DNA from: Leucothrix pacifica
GTDB taxonomy: Bacteria > Pseudomonadota > Gammaproteobacteria > Thiotrichales > Thiotrichaceae
Assembly: GCF_003172875.1 (NCBI RefSeq)
Contig: NZ_QGKM01000003.1
Location: 62,001 to 126,000, forward strand
Length of the DNA: 64,000 nt
Direction: 5' to 3'
In this document: piece after piece, positions 47,300 through 57,742 of the stretch
Layout of the letters: every line of letters starts with the position of its first letter
How positions within the stretch are numbered: the stretch's first letter is position 1
Program-made: the position numbers and the translations under genes
The notes under the pieces: model-generated
What the model saw: the letters and a program-made list of their open reading frames with translations, nothing else
What the model was told of the DNA's origin: nothing
Databases searched by the model: none

Positions 47300-48064
47300 A
47301 TGGACAATATTCAAGCCCTAATACTCGGAGCTATCGAAGGCCTCACCGAGTTCTTACCGATTTCATCTACCGGACATCTCATCGTTGCAAGTGAGTGGTT
47401 GGGCCTCGAACAAAACGTTGCTAATGCTGCGTTTGAAGTCATTATTCAACTCGCCGCTATCATGGCCGTTGTCGCTAATTACAGAGAAAAATTCACATTC
47501 AAATATTTTGATCTGTGGGTCAAAGTAGCCATAGCATTCGTACCCATTGGCGCGATTGGCTTTATGTTTAGTGACCAGATAAAAACCTTATTCACCGTCA
47601 AAACAGTAGCAATCATGTTTATCGTTGGCGGAATCATTTTTTTGGTGGTGGAGTACTTTCAAAAGGGACGTGTTGCAGGAACGACTTCGGTCGATGACGT
47701 GACCTATAAACAAGCTGCATGGATAGGGTTCGCCCAAATCTTTGCACTCATACCAGGCACTAGCCGGGCTGGATCAACAATCATTGGGGCAATGTTGGTC
47801 GGCTTGAGCAGAAAGGCAAGCGCTGAGTTCTCATTCTTACTTGCGATGCCTGTCATGGTCGCTGCCAGTGGCTATGATTTTTTGAAACACTACAAAGAGT
47901 TTACAGATGCCAACTTGGTTGCACTCGGCGTAGGTTTTGTAACGGCTTTTGTGGTTGCTTACCTAGCGATGAAACTATTCATTCGCTTCCTGGAACATTT
48001 TACCTTTGTAGCATTTGGTATTTACCGCATTCTATTCGGTATTTTACTGCTACTACTGATCTAA
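47300..48064 (+). CDS. uppP: Undecaprenyl-diphosphatase (UppP/BacA)
   Basis: This 254-residue inner-membrane phosphatase recycles undecaprenyl diphosphate for peptidoglycan and polysaccharide synthesis. Both catalytic motifs are present: [17 protein letters not shown] (about residues 13-29) and [15 protein letters not shown] (about 154-168). It has about eight helices and is slightly shorter than E. coli BacA (273). It is divergent from the RND operon. A poor ribosome-binding site precedes the ATG. Confidence 0.96.
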   Translation: MDNIQALILGAIEGLTEFLPISSTGHLIVASEWLGLEQNVANAAFEVIIQLAAIMAVVANYREKFTFKYFDLWVKVAIAFVPIGAIGFMFSDQIKTLFTVKTVAIMFIVGGIIFLVVEYFQKGRVAGTTSVDDVTYKQAAWIGFAQIFALIPGTSRAGSTIIGAMLVGLSRKASAEFSFLLAMPVMVAASGYDFLKHYKEFTDANLVALGVGFVTAFVVAYLAMKLFIRFLEHFTFVAFGIYRILFGILLLLLI

Positions 48065-48164
48065 ATCATAAATAAGAGACAGCAATAATTAATAATAAAG
48101 TTATTCAGCTTACACTCAGTATCAAATAGTTATAAGAACGGGCAAATATGAATGCGGGGGCTTC

Positions 48165-48497
48165 ATGATGAATGTAAACAAATGGCTAATAGTAGCGAGT
48201 CTGATGCTAATGGCAGATTCTGCTATGGCTGTCGATAAATCTAAACTTTATGGGCAGTGGAAAGGTATATCGGGCTCATCGATTAAGATACATTTTAAGA
48301 AAGACATGAGATATGTGTATCAATACAAGATGCTAACTTTTTCTGGGAAATGGTCTGTCAGCAACAATGACATCACACTTAACTACAAAGTGTTGGGAAG
48401 TCAGCGAAAAAAGAGAGCGAGTTTTTCACTCAATAGAGGTTTTTTAACACTGCGTTCAAATGAACACGCTAACGTGGTACTTAAAAAAGTGAATTAG
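48165..48497 (+). CDS. Small exported protein of unknown function
   Basis: This 110-residue protein has a signal peptide (LIVASLMLMADSAMA, cleavage near residue 22). The rest is beta-rich and basic, with YGQWKGISGSSIKIHF, FSGKWSVSNNDITLNY and FSLNRGFLTL resembling lipocalin-like small domains in which successive strands follow a GxW start. No homologue is recognised. A GGGGGC stretch serves as a weak ribosome-binding site. It stands alone, with a bidirectional terminator after it. Confidence 0.65.
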   Translation: MMNVNKWLIVASLMLMADSAMAVDKSKLYGQWKGISGSSIKIHFKKDMRYVYQYKMLTFSGKWSVSNNDITLNYKVLGSQRKKRASFSLNRGFLTLRSNEHANVVLKKVN

Positions 48498-48560
48498 CAT
48501 CATTAATGTAATTTTTACACTGGAAGCGCTAAAAACTGCTTTTGGTTATCTTACATGAAA

Positions 48561-48590
48561 AAAAGGGCGGATATTGTTATCCGCCCTTTT
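48561..48590. terminator. Bidirectional Rho-independent terminator
   Basis: A stem AAAAGGGCGGATA / TATCCGCCCTTTT with a four-base loop has A and T runs on both sides. It therefore serves the convergent genes ending at 48497 (plus) and 48673 (minus). Confidence 0.9.
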
Positions 48591-48672
48591 GCTATCGATT
48601 ATCCCGTCCTGAAAAAATCTACACATTGGTGACTCATTTTAGAACGGGACAGGTGGCTCTTAATTCAGAGGC

Positions 48673-50265
48673 TTACACGATACTTTGACTTTCAAGATAC
48701 TCGTCGTAAGTACCCGAGAAGAAGTTAATCCCTGTCGGCGTTAACTCGATGATCCGTGTAGCCAACGAGGAAACAAACTCACGGTCATGACTGACAAAAA
48801 TGAGTGTGCCTTCGTAATGATCTAACGCAAGGTTAAGTGATTCGATAGATTCCATATCCAAGTGATTGGTAGGCTCATCCATCAAAAGAATATTTGGTTT
48901 TTGCAGCATCAAACGACCAAAGATCATTCTTCCCTGCTCGCCACCCGATATAACTTTTACAGACTTTTCACTATCTGCTTTGGAGAACAACAGACGCCCA
49001 AGCACGCTTCGTACTTCTTGCTCATCATCTTCTTCGCCACGCCATTGATCCATCCAGTTAAACAGCGATTCTCCACCCTCAAAATCATCTGCATGATCCT
49101 GAGCGCAGTATCCAATATTAGCATTCTCAGACCATTTAACCTTACCAGCATCCGGAGTCAGGTTGCCTTGTAAACAGCGCAGCAGTGTCGTCTTACCAAT
49201 ACCGTTAGGACCGATAATCGCGATACGCTCTCCCACCTCAACCATCATACTGACTTTTTCAAACAAGGTTTCACTGTCAAACCCTTTGCTAAGGTCTTCA
49301 ACTTCAAGCGCCAGGCGGTAAAGCTTCTTTTCTTGCTCGAAACGAATGTATGGATTCACACGGCTGGAAAGCTTGATATTATCCAGCTGTATTTTGTCAA
49401 TCTGCTTGGCGCGTGAAGTGGCCTGACGTGCCTTCGATGCATTCGCCGAGAAGCGACTAACAAAGGCCTGCAATTCGGCAATCTTAGCCTTCTTCTTAGC
49501 GTTATCCGCCATCATGCGCTCGCGCGCCTGAGTTGCAGCAGTCATGTACTCATCGTAGTTACCCGGGAATAAACGCAGCTCACCGTAATCTAAGTCAGCC
49601 ATGTGAGTACAAACACTATTCAGGAAGTGACGATCATGCGAGATGATAATCATCGTACTCTTACGCTCGTTCAGAATTTTTTCCAACCAGCGAATCGTGT
49701 TGATATCCAGATTGTTGGTAGGCTCATCCAGTAACAAGATATCCGGATCTGAAAACAGAGCCTGAGCCAATAACACCCGCAATTTCCAACCCGGTGCAAC
49801 CGCACTCATTGGGCCGTAATGTTGCTCTACCGGTATATCCAGACCCAGCAGTAGTTCACCAGCACGAGATTCAGCGGTGTAGCCATCCATCTCACCGAAT
49901 GCAATTTCAAGATCAGCAACTTTAATGCCTTCCTCTTCACTCATTTCCGGTAAAGAGTAAATACGGTCACGTTCCGCTTTGATCTCCCAAAGCTCTTCAT
50001 GCCCCATAATAACTGTATCGATTACGCTAAATTCTTCGTATGCGAACTGATCCTGACGTAGCTTACCTAAACGCTCATCAACGTCTTTTGATACGTTTCC
50101 TGAAGTTGGAACCAGATCCCCACCCAGTATTTTCATTAGGGTAGATTTTCCACTACCGTTGGCACCAATCAAACCGTAGCGGTTTCCGTCGCCAAATTTG
50201 GTGGATATATTTTCAAAAAGAGGCTTGGCCCCAAACTGCATCGTAATATTGGCTAAAGAGATCAA
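48673..50265 (-). CDS. ybiT: ABC-F family ATPase YbiT, TTG start
   Basis: This 530-residue soluble ABC-F protein has two ATPase domains that act on the ribosome rather than in transport. Walker A sites are GANGSGKST and GPNGIGKTT, with [11 protein letters not shown] and [11 protein letters not shown] as Walker B. Sequence and length (530) match E. coli YbiT closely. The start is taken as TTG at 50265 (protein begins [12 protein letters not shown]), because the only frame extension upstream runs back through the terminator of the preceding mltB gene and its residues do not fit the family. Confidence 0.93.
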   Translation of the reverse strand: MISLANITMQFGAKPLFENISTKFGDGNRYGLIGANGSGKSTLMKILGGDLVPTSGNVSKDVDERLGKLRQDQFAYEEFSVIDTVIMGHEELWEIKAERDRIYSLPEMSEEEGIKVADLEIAFGEMDGYTAESRAGELLLGLDIPVEQHYGPMSAVAPGWKLRVLLAQALFSDPDILLLDEPTNNLDINTIRWLEKILNERKSTMIIISHDRHFLNSVCTHMADLDYGELRLFPGNYDEYMTAATQARERMMADNAKKKAKIAELQAFVSRFSANASKARQATSRAKQIDKIQLDNIKLSSRVNPYIRFEQEKKLYRLALEVEDLSKGFDSETLFEKVSMMVEVGERIAIIGPNGIGKTTLLRCLQGNLTPDAGKVKWSENANIGYCAQDHADDFEGGESLFNWMDQWRGEEDDEQEVRSVLGRLLFSKADSEKSVKVISGGEQGRMIFGRLMLQKPNILLMDEPTNHLDMESIESLNLALDHYEGTLIFVSHDREFVSSLATRIIELTPTGINFFSGTYDEYLESQSIV

Positions 50266-50312
50266 AGTACTGTCCGTCGCATGAAAGTTTTGCAGAATGT
50301 AATCCTTTAAAC

Positions 50313-50340
50313 AAAAAACCTCAAGCAAAGGCCTGAGGTT
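50313..50340 (-). terminator. Rho-independent terminator after mltB
   Basis: On the minus strand a stem of seven pairs (50334-50340 with 50317-50323, GC-containing loop) is followed by T residues. It lies 33 bases after the mltB stop and about 50 before the ybiT start. Confidence 0.8.
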
Positions 50341-50372
50341 TCTTGGAATACCTGCGGTTTATCGGTGATTTA

Positions 50373-52097
50373 TCACAATAAGTGACTGGCGGCCTGCATA
50401 ATCAGGTTTTGATCAGCAGATGCCTCAATTACTCTTGGCAATGCTTTACGGCCTGGTTTCACCTTACTGCGAATAGCCTGAGCCAACTCATGTACTGCCA
50501 TCGCATAGAAACTACTGTGGTTGTACCGCGTGATGGTGTAGAAGTTATTCCCACCGATCCAATAATCATAACCGTTGTTAGTCTTCAACTTCAACATGTG
50601 CACATTTCCGGACACTCCGGGGTAGGCAGGCGCAAGTCCCTTACGTGAAAGTGTTGACAAAGAATACTTATGCTTGAAGCCCCAGTTTAGACTAGAGTAA
50701 CCACTACCACCCGTACGCTTCGCTGGAATCGCTGCGATTTCACCTGGCTTCCAACCATGCTTGTTTAAGTAGTTTGCGATACTTCCAATGGCATCGTGTG
50801 GTGTCCACAGATTAACTGCGCCGTCACCATCATAATCAACACCGTACTTTTTGATATTACTCGGCATGAACTGAGGCAGACCTAAAGCACCCGCATAAGA
50901 CGCCTTTGGCTGGGTCGGGTTCAGGCCAGTTCTGCGAGTCATTAGCAAGTAAGCCTCAAGCTCACTCTCAAAATAGCTACCACGACGGGAATTCATAAAG
51001 GCCATCGTCGACAAGGCATCGAGGGCACGGTCCGTACCGACATTTCCACCATAAATAGTCTCAACACCCATGATACCCAGAATGTATTCTGAAGGTACCC
51101 CGTACTGTGATGCTGCCCGCTCCAGTGTACGGCTGTACTTTTTGTAGAAAGCAGTACCCGCATTAATATGCTTCGATGTGAGGAAACGACTGCGATAGCG
51201 AGACCAGCTTGGCGTCAAACCACGCTTAGAAGGTTTTGGGTTAGCATCGGCATACGCCATTTTCTTCAGCCATGCAGTTGCCTTGGCCTGACTCATCACA
51301 CCCGTGACATAGTTTCTGTCAAAACCATGGCGTGACACCATTTTATTGATGAATGCTTGCGCCAGACGATTGCCTGCAAAATCACCTGTCAGACGGCTCT
51401 GATTATACTGAACTGGTGCAGCTCTACGCTGAGGAGCGGATTGAACTCGTCGTTGAGGTTTAGGAGCAGGACGATAGCTGGCCTGTTGCACTCTGGCACG
51501 TGTTTGTGCCTGCTTAGGGGCAACATATACCGAACGGCTATCCACGCGTGGAACCGTTGCCGGACGAATTTGAGGTGCTGGTGAACGATAAACCGGCGCT
51601 TTCTTAGCAACTACTGTCTTAGGCGCAGCCGGACGATGTAACACCGCTGGACGATTGATTACCGGCCTCGGCTTAACAACTTGCCTCACTGGCGGCTTAA
51701 CAATGGGAGCACGATGAACGGCTACTACAATTGGTTTCGCAGGAACATAAGGCTTAGGCGCAGCAGGTCTTTTCACAACCTTTGGTTTAGCTGGTGGTGT
51801 GTATCTTTTAGTCGCCGGTGCTTGTGCCACAACCTTAGGCTTAGCTGGTGGTGTGTACTTTTTCACTGCTGGCGCTTTAGCAACAACAACCTTTTTGACT
51901 GGTGCTTTTGGCGCAGTGCTTACTGCAGCAACTGGCTTGGCGGCCTTTGCTGCAACAGCAACCACTTTTTTTGGAGAGGTTTTAGCGACTTCAGACGCAG
52001 TATTTGGCTTAACTTCCGATGTATTACTACATGCCGCTAGCAGTACAGCTGCAGACGCCAGGCAAGCCATTTTTAAATGTTTGCTTTTCGAATTCAT
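50373..52097 (-). CDS. mltB: Lytic murein transglycosylase B with a long Lys/Pro/Ala-rich stalk
   Basis: This 574-residue lipoprotein cleaves peptidoglycan glycan strands. The lipobox LAAC (Cys at about residue 23) anchors it, probably to the outer membrane. Residues about 30-235 are a low-complexity K/P/A/V-rich stalk with repeated (R/K)YTPPAKPKVV. The catalytic SLT_2/MltB domain (about 240-560) has GVETIYGGNVG with the acid Glu, LPQFMPSN, and the C-terminal NNFYTITRYNHSSFYAMAV. The enzyme domain alone matches usual MltB; the stalk of about 200 residues is extra. Confidence 0.92.
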   Translation of the reverse strand: MNSKSKHLKMACLASAAVLLAACSNTSEVKPNTASEVAKTSPKKVVAVAAKAAKPVAAVSTAPKAPVKKVVVAKAPAVKKYTPPAKPKVVAQAPATKRYTPPAKPKVVKRPAAPKPYVPAKPIVVAVHRAPIVKPPVRQVVKPRPVINRPAVLHRPAAPKTVVAKKAPVYRSPAPQIRPATVPRVDSRSVYVAPKQAQTRARVQQASYRPAPKPQRRVQSAPQRRAAPVQYNQSRLTGDFAGNRLAQAFINKMVSRHGFDRNYVTGVMSQAKATAWLKKMAYADANPKPSKRGLTPSWSRYRSRFLTSKHINAGTAFYKKYSRTLERAASQYGVPSEYILGIMGVETIYGGNVGTDRALDALSTMAFMNSRRGSYFESELEAYLLMTRRTGLNPTQPKASYAGALGLPQFMPSNIKKYGVDYDGDGAVNLWTPHDAIGSIANYLNKHGWKPGEIAAIPAKRTGGSGYSSLNWGFKHKYSLSTLSRKGLAPAYPGVSGNVHMLKLKTNNGYDYWIGGNNFYTITRYNHSSFYAMAVHELAQAIRSKVKPGRKALPRVIEASADQNLIMQAASHLL

Positions 52098-52470
52098 GAG
52101 TTCCGACCTAAATGTTTAAACTATTATTTTTTTGATATTCACTGACGGCAATGGGAATCATCCTTGTCAAAGCACCCGCCATGAAGACGTCACCATACTG
52201 TAATTAAATTAATTTAACCAGTTAAAGCTAGCTGCTTTATTGTCAGTTTTAATACAAACTCGTTTATCAGCCTATCAGCCAAATACTGTCAATAAACTGA
52301 ATATTGATCGACAAAACTCCGAAAGCAACAATTACTCCGACTACCTCCAACAAAAGAACAGCAGAAGTAAGGTCTCCTCCGATCGAACCAGAACTATTCT
52401 TGTTCGGGGTTATTAATATCCGCCGATATTTTCTATACTCCCACCACACTCCTCATGCATTACTTATATT
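52098..52470. other. Intergenic region between mltB and mazG
   Basis: This 373-base divergent gap should hold promoters of both genes. An AT-rich segment (about 52195-52260) is the most promoter-like part. A minus-strand frame of 60 codons starting with GTG (52267-52449) encodes a hydrophobic C-terminal half (AVLLLEVVGVIVAFGVL) and could be a small membrane protein, but there is no other support. No RNA gene is seen. Confidence 0.4.
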
Positions 52471-53277
52471 ATGACCAAAACACACAACTCAGATGCAATG
52501 CAAAAGCTACTGGAAATCATGCAACAACTAAGAGCACCAGACACGGGTTGTCCATGGGATCAGCAACAAACCTGGAGTAGCTTGTTTCCATTCACACTCG
52601 AAGAAGTTCATGAAGTCGGCGCTGCTATCGATAATAATGACCCGGCTGAGCTTTGTGATGAATTAGGCGACTTGCTATTTCAAATTGTGTTTTATTGTGA
52701 AATCGCCAAGGAACAGGGGCATTTTGAGTTTGATACCGTGGCCGAAACAATCAGTAACAAAATGATAAGGCGTCACCCCCACGTATTTACAGATAAAAAA
52801 TATAATTCTGAGGCTGAGCAAAAAGCAGACTGGGAAACCATCAAACAACAGGAACGTGAACAGAAGCGACCCGGCAGTGATGATAATTATTTCGCAGATA
52901 TTCTCCAAAGCCAGCCTGCGTTGATGCGCTCAGTGAAACTCAAAAAACGCGCCGCTAGGTTTGGGTTTGATTGGCATGAATGGCAACAGGTCGTGGAAAA
53001 AGTCCGCGAAGAGCTCAACGAAGTTGTTGACTGCGTCAGCTTAAACGAGGGTGAGGAGCGAATCGAAGAAGAAGTAGGCGACCTACTACTGAGCGTGGCG
53101 AACCTTGCACATCAACTCAAGGTGCCGCCTGAAAATGCATTACGCAAAGCAAATAACAAATTCGAGCGTCGCGTTAACAGACTCAGGCAGATACTAGAAA
53201 TTGATGGTGAGTCCTCTAATTACAGTGATGAAGCACTCGATATCGCCTGGCAAACAGTTAAATCTGAGGAAAAGGAA

Positions 53278-53286
<9 letters not shown>
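52471..53286 (+). CDS. mazG: Nucleoside triphosphate pyrophosphohydrolase MazG
   Basis: This 271-residue all-helical NTP pyrophosphatase has two MazG domains. The N-terminal domain has CPWDQQQTWSSL and the metal-binding EEVHEVGAAID and ELGDLLFQIV motifs. The C-terminal domain repeats the pattern with VREELNEVVD and EEEVGDLLLSVANL. Length matches the E. coli enzyme (263). It lowers ppGpp or damaged nucleotides in other bacteria. The gene overlaps the convergent DUF2069 gene by nine bases. Confidence 0.95.
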
Positions 53287-54616
<1,330 letters not shown>

Positions 54617-54688
54617 AACAATACCTGCGAATGAAGACCAATTAACGACTGGTTAATTTATCACGTTACGCACACAGGGTGACACTAT

Positions 54689-55219
54689 ATGCTTTATTTA
54701 AGATTCATTTTCTTGTCAATTCTCCTCATTGGAACGGCCAAAGCCGAACCAGTCAAGGATTTCACGTTTCAGGATATGAGTGGCAAGACACATAGCTTGT
54801 CTGACTATCGTGGAAAATGGGTAGTCGCAAATTACTGGGCTATTTTTTGCCCGCCCTGTCGAGTTGAAATTCCTGACCTGATTCGCTCAGTCGAAGACAA
54901 CCCGGATAACCTGGTGGTATTGGGCATGGATGCAGGTATGGACAGTAACGAAACACTGCAAAAATTCATCGATGAGCAGAAAATTAATTACCCTATTATT
55001 CCCACTCAAGACTCAACCATGTATGCCTTTGGTGAAGTGGTAGGTATCCCAACGACATTCATCATCTCACCTGAAGGTGAGCTCGTCGATAAACATGTCG
55101 GTCTGCTAACTTATGATAACCTTAAAGTATACATGAACCCGGACGAGTCCAAGAAAAACGACCCTCAACCTGATCCTGAAGAAAAAGGATTCTGGGGACG
55201 CTTATTTGACTGGAGTTAA
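54689..55219 (+). CDS. TlpA-like thioredoxin-fold lipid-free exported protein
   Basis: This 176-residue protein has an N-terminal hydrophobic signal (FIFLSILLIGTAKA), then a TlpA/ResA-like thioredoxin domain with NYWAIFCPPCRVEIP (active CPPC at about residues 56-59) and the cis-Pro in VVGIPTTFII. The last 25 residues are acidic and proline-rich and end in WGRLFDWS. It is likely to act as a periplasmic thiol-disulfide reductase. It is divergent from arsC and stands alone. Confidence 0.88.
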   Translation: MLYLRFIFLSILLIGTAKAEPVKDFTFQDMSGKTHSLSDYRGKWVVANYWAIFCPPCRVEIPDLIRSVEDNPDNLVVLGMDAGMDSNETLQKFIDEQKINYPIIPTQDSTMYAFGEVVGIPTTFIISPEGELVDKHVGLLTYDNLKVYMNPDESKKNDPQPDPEEKGFWGRLFDWS

Positions 55220-55229
55220 CACCAGCAAC

Positions 55230-55267
55230 AAAAAAGCCGCTATCCCTCATTAAAAAGGATAGCGGCT
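55230..55267 (-). terminator. Rho-independent terminator after the LysM lipoprotein gene
   Basis: On the minus strand an 11-bp stem (55257-55267 with 55235-55245) is followed by a T-run (55229-55234). On the plus strand there is no T-run, so it serves the minus-strand gene; it lies 20 bases beyond that stop. Confidence 0.85.
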
Positions 55268-55286
55268 CAGCCTCAATGATTCGCGA

Positions 55287-56477
55287 TTATTTCAAACGCA
55301 GAATCTGTCCTGGCTGGATCGTGTAAGCCGGAGCCGCCAGGTTGTTAATGCTGATGATTTCTTTCCAGTAAACACCTGTCTGGCGCATTACTTCAAAGAC
55401 TGTATCACCTTTCTTAACCGTATAAGTATTACCATTGCTAGCAGGCGCTGCTGCCGTAGTCGCATAAGAAGTCGTTCCTGTACCTGCACCACCTACGTAT
55501 GTCTTAGGCTGGTATGTACTGTAAGTCTGACTTGGCTGCTGATAGCTACCTGTGTACAAGCTCTTGTTTGATGGGGCTGCAGCTGTTGCCGCTACTCCAC
55601 CTGTGTAATCAACATACTGAGTACTTGTTTTTGGCGCAGGAGCCGGAGCGACATATGGCTTTGGAGCAACGTATGGCTTAGGCGCAACATACGGCTTTGG
55701 TGCGACATAAGGCTTAGTTACAACAATTGGCTTAGGTGGTACATAAGCCGGTGTTGCCTTAGCGGCAGCCTGACGACGGTTGTACTGATCAATATACCAT
55801 TGACGGGTGCGTCCGTTGCTGGCAACAGCCTGTGTCTGAGTTGCTTTCGCGGCAGCAGCAGCTTTTGCAGCGGCAGCAGCCTTAGCAGCAGCTTGTTGAC
55901 GGTTGTACTGATCTACATACCATTGCTTGGTGCGGCCATTGCTAGCTGTTGCATTAGCCGCAGCGTTCTTTTGAGCTTGCTGACGGTTGTACTGGTCGAT
56001 GTACCACTGTTGTGTACGACCATTAGCGGTTGTAGCAGCCTTATTTTGTTGCTGCTGTTGGCGATTGTATTGATCAATGTACCACTGCTGTGTGCGGCCG
56101 TTTGGCGCTGTTGCCTGGTTTTGTTTTTGCTGCTGCTGGCGGTTGTACTGGTCAATATACCACTGTTGTGTACGACCGTTTGCCGCTGTTGCAGTCTGGT
56201 TACCCTGCTGCTGTCGGTTCCACTGATCGATATACCATTGCTGAGTTCGACCACCCGTTGTTTGTTGCGCATTTTGCACAGGCTGCGTCGTCATTTGGTT
56301 CTGAGTATCAACACCAGACTGAGTCGCTTGCTGTGAAGCTTGTTGTGTGGCATAACCACCAGACCCTGTAACAGACGTCTGTGGGTCAGTATTGCCACGA
56401 GTTCCGTAAGAAGAGCACCCCGTTGCGATCATTGAAACCAATGAGCTTGCAACTAATAATTTATATTTTCTATCCAT
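55287..56477 (-). CDS. LysM lipoprotein with six WYIDQYNRQQ-type repeats
   Basis: This 396-residue lipoprotein has a lipobox (IATGC, Cys at about residue 21). Residues 76-236 hold six copies of a motif near GRTQQWYIDQYNRQQ, starting at about 76, 101, 127, 153, 181 and 222, separated by Gln/Ala-rich linkers. A stretch of four KPYVAP units (about 255-278) follows, and the C-terminus (about 350-396) is a LysM domain (YTVKKGDTVFEVMRQTGV). LysM implies peptidoglycan binding; the repeat itself matches no family I know. It is followed by its own terminator. Confidence 0.85.
   Translation of the reverse strand: MDRKYKLLVASSLVSMIATGCSSYGTRGNTDPQTSVTGSGGYATQQASQQATQSGVDTQNQMTTQPVQNAQQTTGGRTQQWYIDQWNRQQQGNQTATAANGRTQQWYIDQYNRQQQQKQNQATAPNGRTQQWYIDQYNRQQQQQNKAATTANGRTQQWYIDQYNRQQAQKNAAANATASNGRTKQWYVDQYNRQQAAAKAAAAAKAAAAAKATQTQAVASNGRTRQWYIDQYNRRQAAAKATPAYVPPKPIVVTKPYVAPKPYVAPKPYVAPKPYVAPAPAPKTSTQYVDYTGGVAATAAAPSNKSLYTGSYQQPSQTYSTYQPKTYVGGAGTGTTSYATTAAAPASNGNTYTVKKGDTVFEVMRQTGVYWKEIISINNLAAPAYTIQPGQILRLK
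55770..56252 (-). repeat. Six imperfect tandem repeats coding the WYIDQYNRQQ motif
   Basis: The DNA copies of the motif occur at roughly 75-84 base spacing, with one larger step before the last copy, and are separated by CAG/GCA-rich linkers. They lie inside the LysM lipoprotein gene and are coding repeats rather than CRISPR, since spacer and repeat share the protein reading frame. Confidence 0.85.
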
Positions 56478-56480
56478 GAT

Positions 56481-57059
56481 TCATACCTGAGTAAAGATAA
56501 TTATCGTCATTAACAATGCAACCACTAACCAACCTAACCATTCTATATATTTTAAAATAGTTGGCTCCAATCTGGGGCCTGCTTTGGCGACCGAGCCCGC
56601 AACTATAAAAAAGCGAAGCCCGCGACCAATTGCCGAAGCAATCACAAACGGTAAAAAGGCCATTGATAACAGGCCAGCGGTTATTGTAAATAATTTATAA
56701 GGTATGGGTGAAAAGCCAGCGACTAAAACCGCCCAGACTCCCCAAGTATCGAATAGGCTTTTTGCCTGTTCAAACTTAGCAGCATACCCCCCTGTTGTAA
56801 GAATGGATTCGAGCCATTCGAATGCCCAACCCCCAATGAAATACCCAAGTATCCCACCCAGAACTGACGCAATTGTTGTCAATAGAGCAAACCTGAACCA
56901 ATGGTTTGGACGAGCCAAGCTCATCGGCATTAACATGACATCTGGTGGTATCGGAAAGAAAGAGGATTCTGCAAAACTCAGACCTCCAAGATAGTATTCC
57001 GCATGTCGATGCTTAGCTAACTCAATCACTTTCTTATATATATTAGAAAACAGCTTCAT
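56481..57059 (-). CDS. YqaA-family membrane protein (VTT/DedA superfamily)
   Basis: This 192-residue inner-membrane protein has the VTT fold: an N-terminal amphipathic segment, FAESSFFPIPPDVMLMPMSLA (about 29-49), GGILGYFIGGWAFEWLES, and AGFSPIPYKLFTITAGLLSM with the conserved Pro and Lys. YqaA/DedA-type proteins help lipid or undecaprenyl-phosphate flipping; that role is inferred for this branch. It follows pcm by 14 bases and precedes the LysM gene by three bases, so all may share transcripts. Confidence 0.88.
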   Translation of the reverse strand: MKLFSNIYKKVIELAKHRHAEYYLGGLSFAESSFFPIPPDVMLMPMSLARPNHWFRFALLTTIASVLGGILGYFIGGWAFEWLESILTTGGYAAKFEQAKSLFDTWGVWAVLVAGFSPIPYKLFTITAGLLSMAFLPFVIASAIGRGLRFFIVAGSVAKAGPRLEPTILKYIEWLGWLVVALLMTIIIFTQV

Positions 57060-57073
57060 TTTAAAGGATTTTT

Positions 57074-57712
57074 TTAATTTATTTTCTCTAATAATGGCAC
57101 GAAAACCACGGCCTCTTTGCTCTCAACTGTAAAGCTATCTTCAGACAAACGGTGTATCAACTGCAGTTCTTGTTGTCCATCATCCCCACCTACCGGAATG
57201 ACCAACCTTCCACCAATTGCCAGCTGCTGTTTTAAAGCCTCCGGTACTGATTCAGGTGCTGCGGTCACCATGATGGCATCATAAGGGGCTGAATCCTCCC
57301 ATCCCCAACTTCCATCAGCCAAGTGTGTCCGAACATTACGGTAGCCAAGCTGGTAAAGTAGCTCTCTGGCGTTTCGATAAAGTGGAGTGATTCGTTCTAC
57401 GGTATGTAGCTCGCGTACCAAGCCCCCCAAAATCGCCGCCTGATAGCCCGAACCAGTGCCGACTTCTAATACTTTCTCTGGGACAAAGTCGCTTAATAAT
57501 AGTTCAGTCATTTTTGCAACAATATAAGGTTGCGAAATGGTTTGTGCATGACCTATTGGTAACGACGTATTTTCATATGAGCGCGATGCTAATGCCTGAT
57601 CCATAAACAAGTGACGAGGCACATAGCGCATAACCCGCAATACTTCTTCATTTTGAATCCCCATTTCACGTAGCAGAGCAATCAGACGATCCCGCGTTCT
57701 TTGCGACGTCAT
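57074..57712 (-). CDS. pcm: Protein-L-isoaspartate O-methyltransferase
   Basis: This 212-residue SAM-dependent methyltransferase repairs isoaspartyl residues. Motifs are LPIGHAQTISQPYIVAKMTE (about residues 50-69), the SAM-binding VLEVGTGSGYQAAIL, and GGRLVIPVGG. The ATG at 57712 has AGG upstream and starts MTSQRTRDRLI, the conserved beginning of Pcm in pseudomonads. A GTG directly after the surE stop (57742) would add ten residues and is less likely. The surE-pcm order is conserved. Confidence 0.94.
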   Translation of the reverse strand: MTSQRTRDRLIALLREMGIQNEEVLRVMRYVPRHLFMDQALASRSYENTSLPIGHAQTISQPYIVAKMTELLLSDFVPEKVLEVGTGSGYQAAILGGLVRELHTVERITPLYRNARELLYQLGYRNVRTHLADGSWGWEDSAPYDAIMVTAAPESVPEALKQQLAIGGRLVIPVGGDDGQQELQLIHRLSEDSFTVESKEAVVFVPLLEKIN

Positions 57713-57742
57713 TCCTATTCCCTTGATATCCAACTCACCCAC

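Noticed and set aside
55770-56252. CRISPR-like regular repeats
   Set aside because: The repeats are in frame within a lipoprotein gene, vary in length and encode a conserved peptide motif.
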